Shown: positions 9,021 through 16,109 of the stretch, piece after piece
Position numbering within the stretch: the stretch's first letter is position 1
How the letters are laid out: every line of letters begins with the position of its first letter
Source of the DNA: Prevotella sp. KH2C16
GTDB lineage: Bacteria > Bacteroidota > Bacteroidia > Bacteroidales > Bacteroidaceae
DNA: 64,000 nucleotides
Assembly (NCBI RefSeq): GCF_900113305.1
Contig: NZ_FOOW01000012.1
Span: 1 to 64,000, forward strand
Direction of reading: 5' to 3'
Notes under the pieces: generated by a model
Database searches by the model: none
The model's input: only the letters and a program-made list of their open reading frames with translations
Told to the model about the DNA's origin: nothing
Translations under genes and position numbers: made by a program

Positions 9021-9308
9021 ATGAAAAAGTATGTATTAGGCTGGCAGACGACAGAATGCTACGGCTCATATCTACAGAGCCTTGACAAAGAAACGGCAGA
9101 ATTCGACAACTTGAAAGAAGCGAAGGCGGCTTTTGACAAAGAGCTGAAAGCTACAAGAAACACGAAGGTATCAGATCTTGACTACGACCCGTCCGACGAC
9201 GAGTGCAGGCATAACCTTACTAATCTCTACATTGCATTGGCAGACACAGAGGACGACACCGTCTTCGAGGATGTGGAGACCTCTGACAACTATTGGATAA
9301 ACGAGTAA
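9021..9308 (+). CDS. Unknown acidic phage accessory protein
   Basis: 95 residues and strongly acidic, especially in the C-terminal half (DYDPSDDECRHN, ADTEDDTVFEDVETSDN). Aromatic residues punctuate a helical middle (TAEFDNLKEAKAAFDKELKA). It lies 28 bases after the previous gene in the same unit. Acidic small phage proteins are sometimes DNA mimics that block host nucleases, but no specific family is recognisable here. Confidence 0.5.
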   Translation: MKKYVLGWQTTECYGSYLQSLDKETAEFDNLKEAKAAFDKELKATRNTKVSDLDYDPSDDECRHNLTNLYIALADTEDDTVFEDVETSDNYWINE

Positions 9309-9346
9309 CATATCAACGCTGCGCTACCGGCACGACGGGCACTAAG

Positions 9347-9565
9347 ATGGATAGGTTTATTCTACAGCGCAGCACCCGCCCGGGCTGGTGGGTGCTCACG
9401 GACACCCAGAACGCCGTCGTGGTGCGGTTCGAGCAGGGTCGCTTTAACGAGAGCCAGAAGATAACCGGGCTCAACGACGAGCCCGTATCAGACTACATGG
9501 CGGTTGCACGGGTGATGAGGGAGATAGGCGAGTACATGTACGAAAACCATAAAGACTTGATATGA
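9347..9565 (+). CDS. Unknown 72-residue protein paired with an XRE regulator
   Basis: The frame is open from 9293, but the ATG at 9347 lies beyond the end of the preceding gene and begins a plausible N-terminus (MDRFILQRSTRPGWWVLTD). The protein has a beta-rich first half with WWV and VVVRFEQGRF strands and a helical end. Its stop overlaps the start of the XRE gene by four bases (ATGA), so the two are coupled. A toxin-antitoxin or regulator-partner pair is possible. I do not recognise the family. Confidence 0.5.
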   Translation: MDRFILQRSTRPGWWVLTDTQNAVVVRFEQGRFNESQKITGLNDEPVSDYMAVARVMREIGEYMYENHKDLI

Positions 9566-9783
9566 CAGACAGGGACGAGACAAGGCGGCGCATAGGTCTC
9601 CGCATAGCCGAGATTAGGGCGGCACGAAAAATAAGCCAGACGCAGCTGGCCGGCCTGACTGGCATAAAACAAGGGAACATCTCGAGGATTGAGCTGGGGC
9701 GGTACTCCGTCGGGCTCGACACGCTCGAGACGATAGCACGGGCCCTCGGGTGCACGGTTGACTTCGTAGAGGCGGGGGAGTGA
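9562..9783 (+). CDS. XRE-family helix-turn-helix regulator
   Basis: 73 residues. Almost the whole protein is an HTH_3 domain: IAEIRAARKISQTQLAGLTG forms the first helices and GNISRIELGRYSVGLDTLET the recognition helix and after. The terminal ALGCTVDFVE is usual for this fold. It is last in the accessory block, and its final codons form the left arm of a terminator. It could repress its own unit, act as an antitoxin for the coupled upstream gene, or resemble the Aca-type regulators that follow anti-CRISPR genes. Confidence 0.8.
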   Translation: MTDRDETRRRIGLRIAEIRAARKISQTQLAGLTGIKQGNISRIELGRYSVGLDTLETIARALGCTVDFVEAGE

Positions 9784-9801
9784 TTACTTCCCCGCTTTTT
9801 T
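9772..9801 (+). terminator. Terminator overlapping the XRE gene end
   Basis: GCGGGGGAG at 9772-9780 pairs (one G-T wobble) with CTTCCCCGC at 9787-9795 over a six-base loop and is followed by TTTTTT. The left arm lies in the last codons of the XRE gene. It separates this unit from the convergent integrase. Confidence 0.8.
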
Positions 9802-9805
9802 GATG

Positions 9806-11029
9806 TCATTCCCGAGAAACTCGGGATGTTCCGCGCTGGCGGTCTCCATACAAAGCATAGTCAATTACTTTTGAAACTGCTTCATCGGCATGTTTTTTCA
9901 TTATTCGTATATAATTATATATAGGTCTATTCTGTTTCATTGATTGCCCTATCGTGTATTCAAGGATTTCTATCGGTATACCAAGCTCAAATCCGTATTG
10001 AACAAAAGATTTACGAGCAGAATAGTAGCATAGTCGTTTAATGCCTATGTTTTTCCCAATTTTATTAATCGTCCGTGCTATGTATCTATTGAAATTTTTA
10101 TATGTGAAATTATAACCAAATCTCAATTTCCCATCAGGTTCGATATACTTGTCTGCTATTTTTCTTGCTTCTATTGGCACAGCCAAGCAGATTCGTTTAT
10201 CCCCTCGTTTCGTGTTTTTAGTTTTCGTTCTTGTATATTCGATTTCTTTTTCGTTCGAAAAATCTATGTTAAGAAGGTCAATTAAGTTTACACCGCCAAG
10301 GTAAAAGCTTAAAAGCCATAGATCCTTTGCTATTGCTTCTGCTTTAGTCGTTGGAATGTATTCCTTTAAGAGTCTAAATTGTCCTATTGAAATATCAAGT
10401 TGTCGCTCTAACGGTTGTGGAATCTTGTAGTCTTGAAAAGGTGGTATTTCTTGTTTTACGAAATATCGCTTCATTCCTAAATTTGTCAGTACCCGTAAAC
10501 GAGTTAGATACATCCCTATTGTTGTCTGGTTATACTTTTTCTTGTTCCGTAAAAATCGTTCAAAGCTACTTATTGTTATAGGAGTTATTGTCTTTGCAGG
10601 AATATCCCCCTTGGAGAACTCTAAAAAGGTTTTTCCGCAATGTTCTATAAGGCTTGCATATCCAGTTCTTTTGTCTTCTATCAGTTCTTTTACATAGTCT
10701 TCGCATATTTTTCCTATCGTTACATTGTCGTCTTTCTGACGATATGCAAGAATAGAATTCTTCAGGTCTTTTGCCGAAAGGTCGCCAACATTGTAGATTT
10801 CATTAACAATACTTTGATACTTGTTAAGTAGTGTACGCAATTGCATATTCATTATGTTTGCATCATGCCTTTTTACTACTTGCCCATTTTTAAACTGAGA
10901 TATATCATCTATTATATATGGCGTGATGATATAACAAGTTTCATGGTGATGCCTTACGGCAATTCTGATTTTATGCCTTCCGTCTGAAAGTTGTTTCGCC
11001 TTAAAAACAGTTAATGAAAGTGTAGCCAT
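9806..11029 (-). CDS. Tyrosine site-specific recombinase (prophage integrase)
   Basis: 407 residues with the layout of Bacteroidetes phage/ICE integrases: an N-terminal Arm-type beta domain (LSLTVFKAKQLSDGRHKIRI), a SAM-like core-binding domain (residues about 110-200) and a C-terminal catalytic domain. The box II phrase is YYSARKSF, where His of the classical HxxR is Tyr, and the end has IGQSMKQNRPIYNYIRI with the nucleophile Tyr at 371 or 373. In box I, where many relatives have an Arg, this protein reads SFYLGGVNLIDLL. It may belong to a divergent subfamily. The gene is clearly more AT-rich than its neighbours. It ends 22 bases from the XRE stop, convergent to it, and starts about 150 bases from the tRNA-Lys. 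Confidence 0.85.
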   Translation of the reverse strand: MATLSLTVFKAKQLSDGRHKIRIAVRHHHETCYIITPYIIDDISQFKNGQVVKRHDANIMNMQLRTLLNKYQSIVNEIYNVGDLSAKDLKNSILAYRQKDDNVTIGKICEDYVKELIEDKRTGYASLIEHCGKTFLEFSKGDIPAKTITPITISSFERFLRNKKKYNQTTIGMYLTRLRVLTNLGMKRYFVKQEIPPFQDYKIPQPLERQLDISIGQFRLLKEYIPTTKAEAIAKDLWLLSFYLGGVNLIDLLNIDFSNEKEIEYTRTKTKNTKRGDKRICLAVPIEARKIADKYIEPDGKLRFGYNFTYKNFNRYIARTINKIGKNIGIKRLCYYSARKSFVQYGFELGIPIEILEYTIGQSMKQNRPIYNYIRIMKKHADEAVSKVIDYALYGDRQRGTSRVSRE

Positions 11030-11048
11030 TTTTATATAAGTTAAAATT

Positions 11049-11068
11049 AAAAGATACTCAAAAGATAC
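11049..11068 (-). promoter_or_regulatory. Direct repeat upstream of the integrase
   Basis: AAAAGATAC occurs at 11049-11057 and 11060-11068, an 11-bp step, just upstream of the integrase ATG at 11029. On the minus strand each reads GTATCTTTT, close to a -7 box (TAnnTTTG). This may be the int promoter, a repressor or excisionase site, or both. Confidence 0.4.
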
Positions 11069-11178
11069 GCACTTTGCGTCAAATTTGAGAAAATAATCTC
11101 TTTTTTTTAACTGATATATTATTTGTTGGGACTTAAGAAATTACGCATACATCGCCATTGTGCGTTCTTTCCTCTTAG

Positions 11179-11251
11179 TGACCCGCATGGGGCTCGAACC
11201 CATGACCCCCACATTAAAAGTGTGATGCTCTACCTGCTGAGCTAGCGAGTC
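11179..11251 (-). tRNA. tRNA-Lys (anticodon TTT), probable prophage att site
   Basis: The minus strand folds into a full cloverleaf of 73 bases: acceptor stem GACTCGC with GCGGGTC (one T-G pair), D arm with AGCTCAGCAGGTAGAGC, anticodon arm with loop CTTTTAA (TTT, Lys), T arm with GGTTCGAGCC, and discriminator A. CCA is not encoded. The 3' end points at the prophage integrase. Confidence 0.95.
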
Positions 11252-11280
11252 AATCCCCATCTTTCTTGCGAAAGCGAATG

Positions 11281-11312
11281 CAAAGGTAGTATGTTTTTTC
11301 CAAACGGCCAAA
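11281..11312 (-). promoter_or_regulatory. Promoter of tRNA-Lys
   Basis: On the minus strand, TTTG (11309-11312) and TACCTTTG (11281-11288) are separated by 20 bp. The -33 box abuts the stop codon of the upstream transporter gene. Confidence 0.75.
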
Positions 11313-12434
11313 TTATTCTGCTGTTTTTTGCTCTTTTTGTTTGATTGGAGGCTTCTCCTGCTCCTTGGTAACATACCGCTGCCAATAGGCGATAATCAAG
11401 GTGGTGAGAGGCAGGGCGATAATCAGTCCAATGAAGCCTAACAATGATCCCCAGACGGAGAGCGAGAGCAGGAGTATAGCGGGGTTCAGTCCCATTGCCT
11501 TCCCCATAATCTTCGGAGTAACAATCATATCGGTGATAATCTGCACGACAACGAACAGCCCCACTGCCAGTCCGAACACCAGCCAGAAGTTCTGGCCGGT
11601 CTCGGCAGACTTGAGCATGGCGAGAAAAGCCGTCGGAATCAGTGCGAAAGTGTGCAGATAGGGCACGAGGTCCATGATTCCAATCATGATTCCCAGGCCT
11701 ATCGCCATCGGGAAATCCATGATGGTAAAGCCGATGCAGAACATCACGCCCATACAGAAAGCCACCATGCCCTGCCCTCGGATATAGTTGTTCAGCTCGT
11801 GCTCCACATCCTTCATCAGTCCTGACCAGAACGGACGGGTCTTCTTTGGGAAGATGCGAATCCAGTTGTCGGTAAGCTCTTCGTAGTCCAGAAGAATGAA
11901 GAACATGTAGAGCAGGGTGATCATGGACGCCACGACGCTGATGACAATGCTTGCCGTCTGTCCGAGGAAGTCAAAGAGCTTGGGCATGGTCGTCTTCACG
12001 GCGTCCGCGAAGTCCTTGCTCTTGAAAAACTCCTCTATTTCTTTCTGATGTTCCTCTATCCAGTCCGAGATATACGCGGAGATGTCATTGGTGTGCGTGG
12101 TGTTATGCACCCATTGCGAAATCAGCTGCCCAAGTTTCTGAAACTGCTCGATCATCGGGGGCACAATGAAGTAGACCAGCAGTCCGACGACCGCTATGAC
12201 AAATACCATCGTGATGAGAATGGACAGCGCACGAACCCTGACATGCATCTTGTTCTCCACGAATTTCACTACCGGATAGAGCAGATAGGCGAAAAGCCAT
12301 GCGATGAAGAACGGAAGCAGCACCGCACTCAGATAGTTCACGAAATAAAGTATGATACAGATCAGAAGGATGACTCCCACCCATCTGACGAGCTTGTCAA
12401 GCGTTATTTTCCGCGGTTCCTCCATCTTCCTCAC
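11313..12434 (-). CDS. AI-2E family transporter
   Basis: 373 residues of the AI-2E transporter (PerM/TqsA, UPF0118) family. About eight membrane segments are visible: two close together at residues 15-55, one near 68-90, a pair around residues 155-185, and a cluster from about 225 to 350. The family-typical PxxxGxxxGxxPxxxx-like region appears as [20 protein letters not shown], followed by a late [20 protein letters not shown]. Members export small molecules or ions; the substrate here is unknown. The charged C-terminus is [14 protein letters not shown]. The gene overlaps thymidine kinase by up to 38 bases (29 if the ATG at 12425 is used), so the pair is one operon. Confidence 0.85.
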   Translation of the reverse strand: MRKMEEPRKITLDKLVRWVGVILLICIILYFVNYLSAVLLPFFIAWLFAYLLYPVVKFVENKMHVRVRALSILITMVFVIAVVGLLVYFIVPPMIEQFQKLGQLISQWVHNTTHTNDISAYISDWIEEHQKEIEEFFKSKDFADAVKTTMPKLFDFLGQTASIVISVVASMITLLYMFFILLDYEELTDNWIRIFPKKTRPFWSGLMKDVEHELNNYIRGQGMVAFCMGVMFCIGFTIMDFPMAIGLGIMIGIMDLVPYLHTFALIPTAFLAMLKSAETGQNFWLVFGLAVGLFVVVQIITDMIVTPKIMGKAMGLNPAILLLSLSVWGSLLGFIGLIIALPLTTLIIAYWQRYVTKEQEKPPIKQKEQKTAE

Positions 12435-13014
12435 ATTTTTCTTTCTCTATAGCTTTCTGATAACACTCACGGCACAGCGGCTCATACTCCGCCTTCTCGC
12501 CAAGCATCACTTGCTTATCGTTCTTCACCAGACGATGGCTTGCATAGGCCAGGGCACCACAGCGGACGCAGATGGCATGTACCTTGGTAACCTCGTCGGC
12601 AATGGCGCACAATGCCGGCATCGGCCCGAAGGGAATGCCTTTAAAGTCCATGTCAAGGCCTGCGACGATTACGCGCACCCCCCTATTGGCCAACTGGTTA
12701 CAAACATCCACGAGGCCGTCGTCCAGGAACTGCGCCTCGTCGATGCCCACCACCTCTATATCTGAAGAAAGCAGCAAAATCGTTGCCGACGAGTCGACCG
12801 GCGTACTGGGGATGACATTCTTGTCATGGCTGACCACATCCTCGTCGGAATACCGCTTGTCAATCGAAGGCTTGAATATCTCAACACGCTGCCGGGCGAA
12901 CTTCGCCCGCTTCATGCGTCGGATCAATTCCTCCGTCTTGCCGGAAAACATCGATCCGCACACCACTTCTATCCTGCCGGGGCGGTGTGTTTCCCCGATG
13001 AGATTTTCCATCAT
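12397..13014 (-). CDS. tdk: Thymidine kinase
   Basis: 205 residues, type II thymidine kinase, which phosphorylates thymidine to dTMP in the salvage pathway. The P-loop GSMFSGKT is at residues 20-27. [10 protein letters not shown] is the lid/Walker B region, [11 protein letters not shown] is the nucleoside-binding motif, and two CxxC pairs (CVRC and CREC) bind structural zinc. Length is normal for the family. The start is ATG 13014 or the next codon at 13011. The promoter's -7 box lies only eight bases upstream, so the transcript is nearly leaderless. Confidence 0.95.
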   Translation of the reverse strand: MMENLIGETHRPGRIEVVCGSMFSGKTEELIRRMKRAKFARQRVEIFKPSIDKRYSDEDVVSHDKNVIPSTPVDSSATILLLSSDIEVVGIDEAQFLDDGLVDVCNQLANRGVRVIVAGLDMDFKGIPFGPMPALCAIADEVTKVHAICVRCGALAYASHRLVKNDKQVMLGEKAEYEPLCRECYQKAIEKEKCEEDGGTAENNA

Positions 13015-13021
13015 TACGGTA

Positions 13022-13053
13022 CAAATTTACAAAAGCGTTTTAAAAATTGCAAA
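13022..13053 (-). promoter_or_regulatory. Promoter of thymidine kinase
   Basis: On the minus strand, TTTG (13050-13053) and TAAATTTG (13022-13029) with a 20-bp spacer. Divergent from the rsmI promoter, whose -33 box begins 15 bp away. Confidence 0.75.
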
Positions 13054-13068
13054 GAAATGACCGCTTTT

Positions 13069-13099
13069 TTTGTTTATGAAGATTAAATAACTATATTTG
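13069..13099 (+). promoter_or_regulatory. Promoter of rsmI
   Basis: TTTG at 13069-13072 and TATATTTG at 13092-13099 with a 19-bp spacer. The ATG follows at 13108, so the 5' leader would be only a few bases. Confidence 0.75.
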
Positions 13100-13107
13100 T
13101 ATCGAAT

Positions 13108-13806
13108 ATGGGGACATTATATATTATACCTACCCCGGTAGGAAATATGGAGGACATGACGCTCCGCGCCATCCGCATCCTGAAAGAAGCCGACCTCGTC
13201 TTGGCCGAAGACACCCGCACATCGGGCATCTTGCTCAAGCATTTCGACATTCAGAATCACCTCTTGTCGCACCATAAGTTCAATGAGCATGGCACCACGG
13301 CCGGTATCGTAGAGCGATTGAAGGCCGGCCAGACCATTGCCCTCATCAGTGATGCCGGCACACCTGGCATCAGTGATCCGGGATTCCTCCTTGCCCGAGA
13401 GGCTGCAAGAGAGGGCATCACGGTTCAGACCCTGCCAGGTGCCACAGCATGTATTCCCGCCATCGTATCGTCGGGTCTGCCTTGCGACAGATTCTGCTTC
13501 GAGGGTTTCCTGCCCCAGAAAAAGGGACGGCAGACTCATCTGGAGTCGCTCAGGGACGAGCCGCGCACGATGGTATTCTATGAATCACCATACAGGTTGC
13601 TCAAGACTTTGCAGCAGTTTGCCGAGTATTTCGGCGGCGACCGTCGGGTGAGTGTGGCCCGCGAGATATCGAAGATGCACGAAGAACATGTCCGTGGCAC
13701 GCTGGAGGAAGCTATCCGCCACTTCACGGAGACGCCTCCACGAGGTGAAATCGTCATCGTCCTTGCGGGAAAGAACTATAAAGACAACAAACCTAAAAAG
13801 GAATAA
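13108..13806 (+). CDS. rsmI: 16S rRNA (cytidine-1402 2'-O)-methyltransferase RsmI
   Basis: 232 residues of the tetrapyrrole-methylase fold. The opening GTLYIIPTPVGNMEDMTLRA is the conserved RsmI start, which fixes the ATG at 13108. AEDTRTSGILLKHF, ALISDAGTPGISDPGF and LPGATACIPAIVSSGL are the family's SAM-binding loops. FEGFLPQKKGRQ and VFYESPYRLLKTLQ follow in the expected order. The enzyme methylates the ribose of C1402 in the 16S decoding centre. The C-terminal extension of some homologues is absent. A lipoprotein gene follows after four bases. Confidence 0.95.
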   Translation: MGTLYIIPTPVGNMEDMTLRAIRILKEADLVLAEDTRTSGILLKHFDIQNHLLSHHKFNEHGTTAGIVERLKAGQTIALISDAGTPGISDPGFLLAREAAREGITVQTLPGATACIPAIVSSGLPCDRFCFEGFLPQKKGRQTHLESLRDEPRTMVFYESPYRLLKTLQQFAEYFGGDRRVSVAREISKMHEEHVRGTLEEAIRHFTETPPRGEIVIVLAGKNYKDNKPKKE

Positions 13807-13810
13807 TCCA

Positions 13811-14659
13811 ATGAAAAAAGTTATCTATTTCGTTTGCCTGACGGCGCTTGTGCTCACAGGCTGTACACAGAAGAAGGCCAGCTCTTCCATCGACTATTCG
13901 GCAAATGACTCTCTCCAGCAGGTCATTGCCCAGAGAGACAATGAGATTAACGACATGATGGGCACCCTGAACGAAATCACCGAAGGATTCCGCCAGATTA
14001 ACGAGGCCGAGAACCGGGTGAGCATCGTCAAGGACGGTGAGGGCAGCAACAAGAAGCAGCAGATCAAGGAGAACATCCAGTTCATCTCCAACACCATGCA
14101 GCGCAACCGCGAGCTCATCAAGAAACTGCAGCAGCAACTGCGCGACAGCCGCTTCAACGGCGGAGAGCTGAAGAAGACCATTGAGAACCTCACGCAGCAG
14201 CTCGACGAGAAGAACCAGCAGCTCCAGCAACTGCGCACCGAGCTCGACTCCAAGGACATACACATCGCCGAACTGGACGAGACGGTGAACAACCTCAACA
14301 CCAATGTCTCCAACCTGAAAACCGAGTCGGAGCAGAAGAGCCAGACCATCAGCGATCAGGACAAGCAGCTCAACACCGCGTGGTTCGTCTTCGGTACGAA
14401 GAAGGAACTGAAAGACCAGCACATCCTCGTCAGTGGCAAGGTGCTGGAGTCCAACTTCAACCGGAACTACTTCACCAAGGTAGACATCCGCGTAGACAAG
14501 GAAATCAAGCTCTACTCCAAGTCGGCCCGGGTGCTCACCATGCACCCGTCAAGCAGCTACACGCTCAGCCGCGACGCCAACAACCAGTATGTCCTGCGCA
14601 TTAACAACCCGCAGATATTCTGGTCAACGAGCAAGTATCTCGTAGTCCTCGTCAAGTAA
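13811..14659 (+). CDS. Coiled-coil lipoprotein
   Basis: The ATG at 13811 gives 282 residues with a lipoprotein signal peptide, MKKVIYFVCLTALVLTGCTQ (Cys at residue 18). The frame is open further upstream, but only this start yields a signal. Residues about 30-195 are one long coiled coil rich in Gln, Glu, Asn and Leu (for example LTQQLDEKNQQLQQLRTELD). A compact C-terminal domain of about 85 residues follows (FGTKKELKDQHILVSGKVLE onward, beta-rich). The protein is likely exported and anchored in the outer or inner membrane. It is cotranscribed with rsmI. Specific function unknown. Confidence 0.8.
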   Translation: MKKVIYFVCLTALVLTGCTQKKASSSIDYSANDSLQQVIAQRDNEINDMMGTLNEITEGFRQINEAENRVSIVKDGEGSNKKQQIKENIQFISNTMQRNRELIKKLQQQLRDSRFNGGELKKTIENLTQQLDEKNQQLQQLRTELDSKDIHIAELDETVNNLNTNVSNLKTESEQKSQTISDQDKQLNTAWFVFGTKKELKDQHILVSGKVLESNFNRNYFTKVDIRVDKEIKLYSKSARVLTMHPSSSYTLSRDANNQYVLRINNPQIFWSTSKYLVVLVK

Positions 14660-14681
14660 GGCCTGAACATCCAAGCATACC

Positions 14682-14717
14682 AAAGGGGCTGCCGCACGAA
14701 AGCGACAGCCCTTTCTT
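14682..14717 (+). terminator. Terminator after the coiled-coil lipoprotein gene
   Basis: AAAGGGGCTG...  pairs with CAGCCCTTT across a GC-rich inner stem and an ACGAAA loop (14682-14713), followed by CTTCTT. One bulge and one mismatch reduce the stem. Confidence 0.65.
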
Positions 14718-15179
14718 CTTGTTCCCGGTTCTCTTGAGGAGCCAGCGGGGCTTTTCATGGCACAAAACAGGGAAAAGGCGCGGGCTGAGCAGCAAGCTTT
14801 GCTATTCGAAATAGAAAGAACTGAGCGCAAGGCAGAGGAACAAGAAGCCCTCTCTTTCCCCTCTACGGGAGGGTGGCCAGGAGGCCGCCAGGTAAAAGGT
14901 GGCTAAAAGCTCGCCTTCTAACGGCTAAAAGGCGAGTAAAAGACGGCTAAAAGCTTTCCTTTTAACGGCTAAAAGGAAAACCACCCCACAGCCCTCCCCT
15001 GCAGAGGAAGGGCAGGATGCTCCCCAATCCGTTCATGCAGGAAGGAGAAAGGCAGGATAACGCCGTCGGAAAATCCAACAGACGGGTAGAGTGAATTTGC
15101 CCTTGCCTGCCATATTTACCCATCCTCGCCATTGGCCTGCCGACCCCTAAGAACAGGCTTTTGAGACCTACGGTATGCG
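14718..15179. other. Gene-free stretch between the lipoprotein gene and tadA
   Basis: No ORF with a credible protein is present. The stretch contains the inverted-repeat element at 14855-15012 described separately. The rest has no recognisable gene or RNA. Confidence 0.6.
14855..15012. repeat. MITE-like element with a 4 x 22-bp internal array
   Basis: The ends are imperfect inverted repeats: TTTCCCCTCTACGGGAGGG at 14855-14873 against CCCTCCCCTGCAGAGGAA at 14992-15009, with TGG/CCA extending inward. Between them GGCTAAAAG recurs at 14901, 14923, 14945 and 14967, exactly 22 bp apart. Units pair with each other: CTCGCCTT (14910-14917) with AAGGCGAG (14929-14936), and TTTCCTTTT (14955-14963) with AAAAGGAAA (14971-14979), each around the same CTAACGGCTAA-like loop. 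No transposase is encoded. It looks like a small non-autonomous or REP-type element. Confidence 0.6.
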
Positions 15180-15635
15180 CTACCGCTTCTCCCGGAAGAA
15201 GTCCTGCACGATGCGGCGGCACTCATCCTCAAGGATTCCCCTCGTAACCGCCGCCTTGGGGTGCAGCGCACAGGGGGCAAAAGTCTGGTAGCCCCGCTTC
15301 TCGTCGGGCGCTCCATACACTATCCGGCCTATCTGCGCCCATCCGATGGCACCGGCGCACATCACGCACGGCTCCACCGTTACATACAGGGTGCACTGCT
15401 GCAGATATTTCCCGCCCAGCATGTCGGCGGCTGCCGTGATGGCCTGCATCTCTGCATGAGCCGTTACATCGCGGAGGGTCTCCGTGAGGTTGTGCGCCCG
15501 CGAGATGATCCTCTCCCCCGCCACGACCACCGCACCGATGGGAACTTCGCCCTCTCGCCTTGCCGCCTCGGCCTCCTGCAACGCCTTGCGCATGTAAAAC
15601 TCGTCTTTTTTCAATTGCTCGTCCGCACTCGTCAT
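15180..15635 (-). CDS. tadA: tRNA-specific adenosine deaminase TadA
   Basis: 151 residues. The deaminase zinc site is complete: HAEM at residues 60-63 (His ligand and catalytic Glu62) and PCVMC at 89-93 (Cys90, Cys93). GRIVYGAPDEKRG is the family's substrate-loop region. The enzyme converts A34 to inosine in tRNA-Arg. Length is normal. It is transcribed away from yraN, from a promoter that overlaps the yraN promoter region. Confidence 0.93.
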   Translation of the reverse strand: MTSADEQLKKDEFYMRKALQEAEAARREGEVPIGAVVVAGERIISRAHNLTETLRDVTAHAEMQAITAAADMLGGKYLQQCTLYVTVEPCVMCAGAIGWAQIGRIVYGAPDEKRGYQTFAPCALHPKAAVTRGILEDECRRIVQDFFREKR

Positions 15636-15651
15636 ATTTCCTATTTTCTTG

Positions 15652-15659
15652 CAAAAATA
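15652..15659 (-). promoter_or_regulatory. -7 box of the tadA promoter
   Basis: TATTTTTG on the minus strand, 16 bases upstream of the tadA ATG. The matching -33 box is weak. Confidence 0.55.
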
Positions 15660-15668
15660 CGATAAATA

Positions 15669-15700
15669 ATTGGATGTATGGCCGAAAAATGCTATTTTTG
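15669..15700 (+). promoter_or_regulatory. Promoter of yraN-birA-pyrH
   Basis: ATTG at 15669-15672 and TATTTTTG at 15693-15700 with a 20-bp spacer; divergent from and interleaved with the tadA promoter. Confidence 0.65.
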
Positions 15701-15724
15701 CAGGAAGAAATCAGCATTCGGACA

Positions 15725-16099
15725 ATGGCAAGGCACAACGAACTGGGAAAATGGGGCGAGCAGCTTGCCGAGCGTTACCTGACAGACAAGGGCTATTACA
15801 TCCGCGACTACGACTGGAAATTCGGGAAGCGCGACCTCGACATCGTCGCCGTCAGCGAGCAGCAGAACCTGCTCGTGTTCGTGGAAGTGAAGACGCGGCA
15901 GAACGACAAGTTCGCCGAACCCGAGGCCGCCGTCGACCCAAAGAAGATACGCAACCTCGGAATCGCGGCCAACGCCTATATCAAGGAGTTCGCCCTCGAC
16001 TACGAGATACGCTTCGACATCCTGACCATCGTGGGGACGGAAGAGGCCGGCGCCCGCATCGAGCATACCGAGAACGCCTTCAACCCGCTGCTATTATAA
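15725..16099 (+). CDS. YraN family (UPF0102) endonuclease-like protein
   Basis: The ATG at 15725 gives 124 residues beginning MARHNELGKWGEQLAERYLT, the usual YraN start; the frame is open upstream but runs through tadA and the promoter. The restriction-endonuclease-like core is visible as GYYIRDYDWKFGKRDLDIVA followed by LLVFVEVKTRQ (D, ExK motif). Cellular role is not established for this family. It is first in a unit with birA (10-base gap) and pyrH. Confidence 0.88.
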   Translation: MARHNELGKWGEQLAERYLTDKGYYIRDYDWKFGKRDLDIVAVSEQQNLLVFVEVKTRQNDKFAEPEAAVDPKKIRNLGIAANAYIKEFALDYEIRFDILTIVGTEEAGARIEHTENAFNPLLL

Positions 16100-16109
16100 T
16101 ATAAGGTAG

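Larger units (their letters stand above)
1..11178. mobile_element. Prophage, right-hand part, integrated next to tRNA-Lys
   Basis: Phage-type genes run from the left edge of the window to a tRNA-Lys gene: tail/fibre protein, receptor-binding-like proteins, holin and lysis module, small accessory genes, XRE regulator and a tyrosine integrase. Beyond the tRNA all genes are ordinary chromosomal ones. The tRNA 3' end faces the integrase, the usual geometry for integration into a tRNA gene, and the tRNA itself reads as intact. The left end lies outside the window, so a second copy of the tRNA 3' end (the other att site) cannot be seen. Head and packaging genes are also not in view. The right boundary is inferred, not measured. 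Confidence 0.85.

Noticed and set aside
9347..9783. Firm toxin-antitoxin call for the 72-residue protein and the XRE regulator
   Set aside because: The coupled order is suggestive, but the upstream protein shows no known toxin motif, so only the possibility is noted.
7853..11131. ATTATTTGTTGGG shared at about 7854 and about 11118 as an att or regulatory repeat
   Set aside because: A single 13-base match in AT-rich intergenic DNA, both inside the prophage, with no symmetric flanks; chance is sufficient.
15560..15724. Longer yraN reading frame beginning inside tadA
   Set aside because: The extension overlaps tadA codons and the divergent promoters and lacks family similarity; the ATG at 15725 begins the conserved N-terminus.
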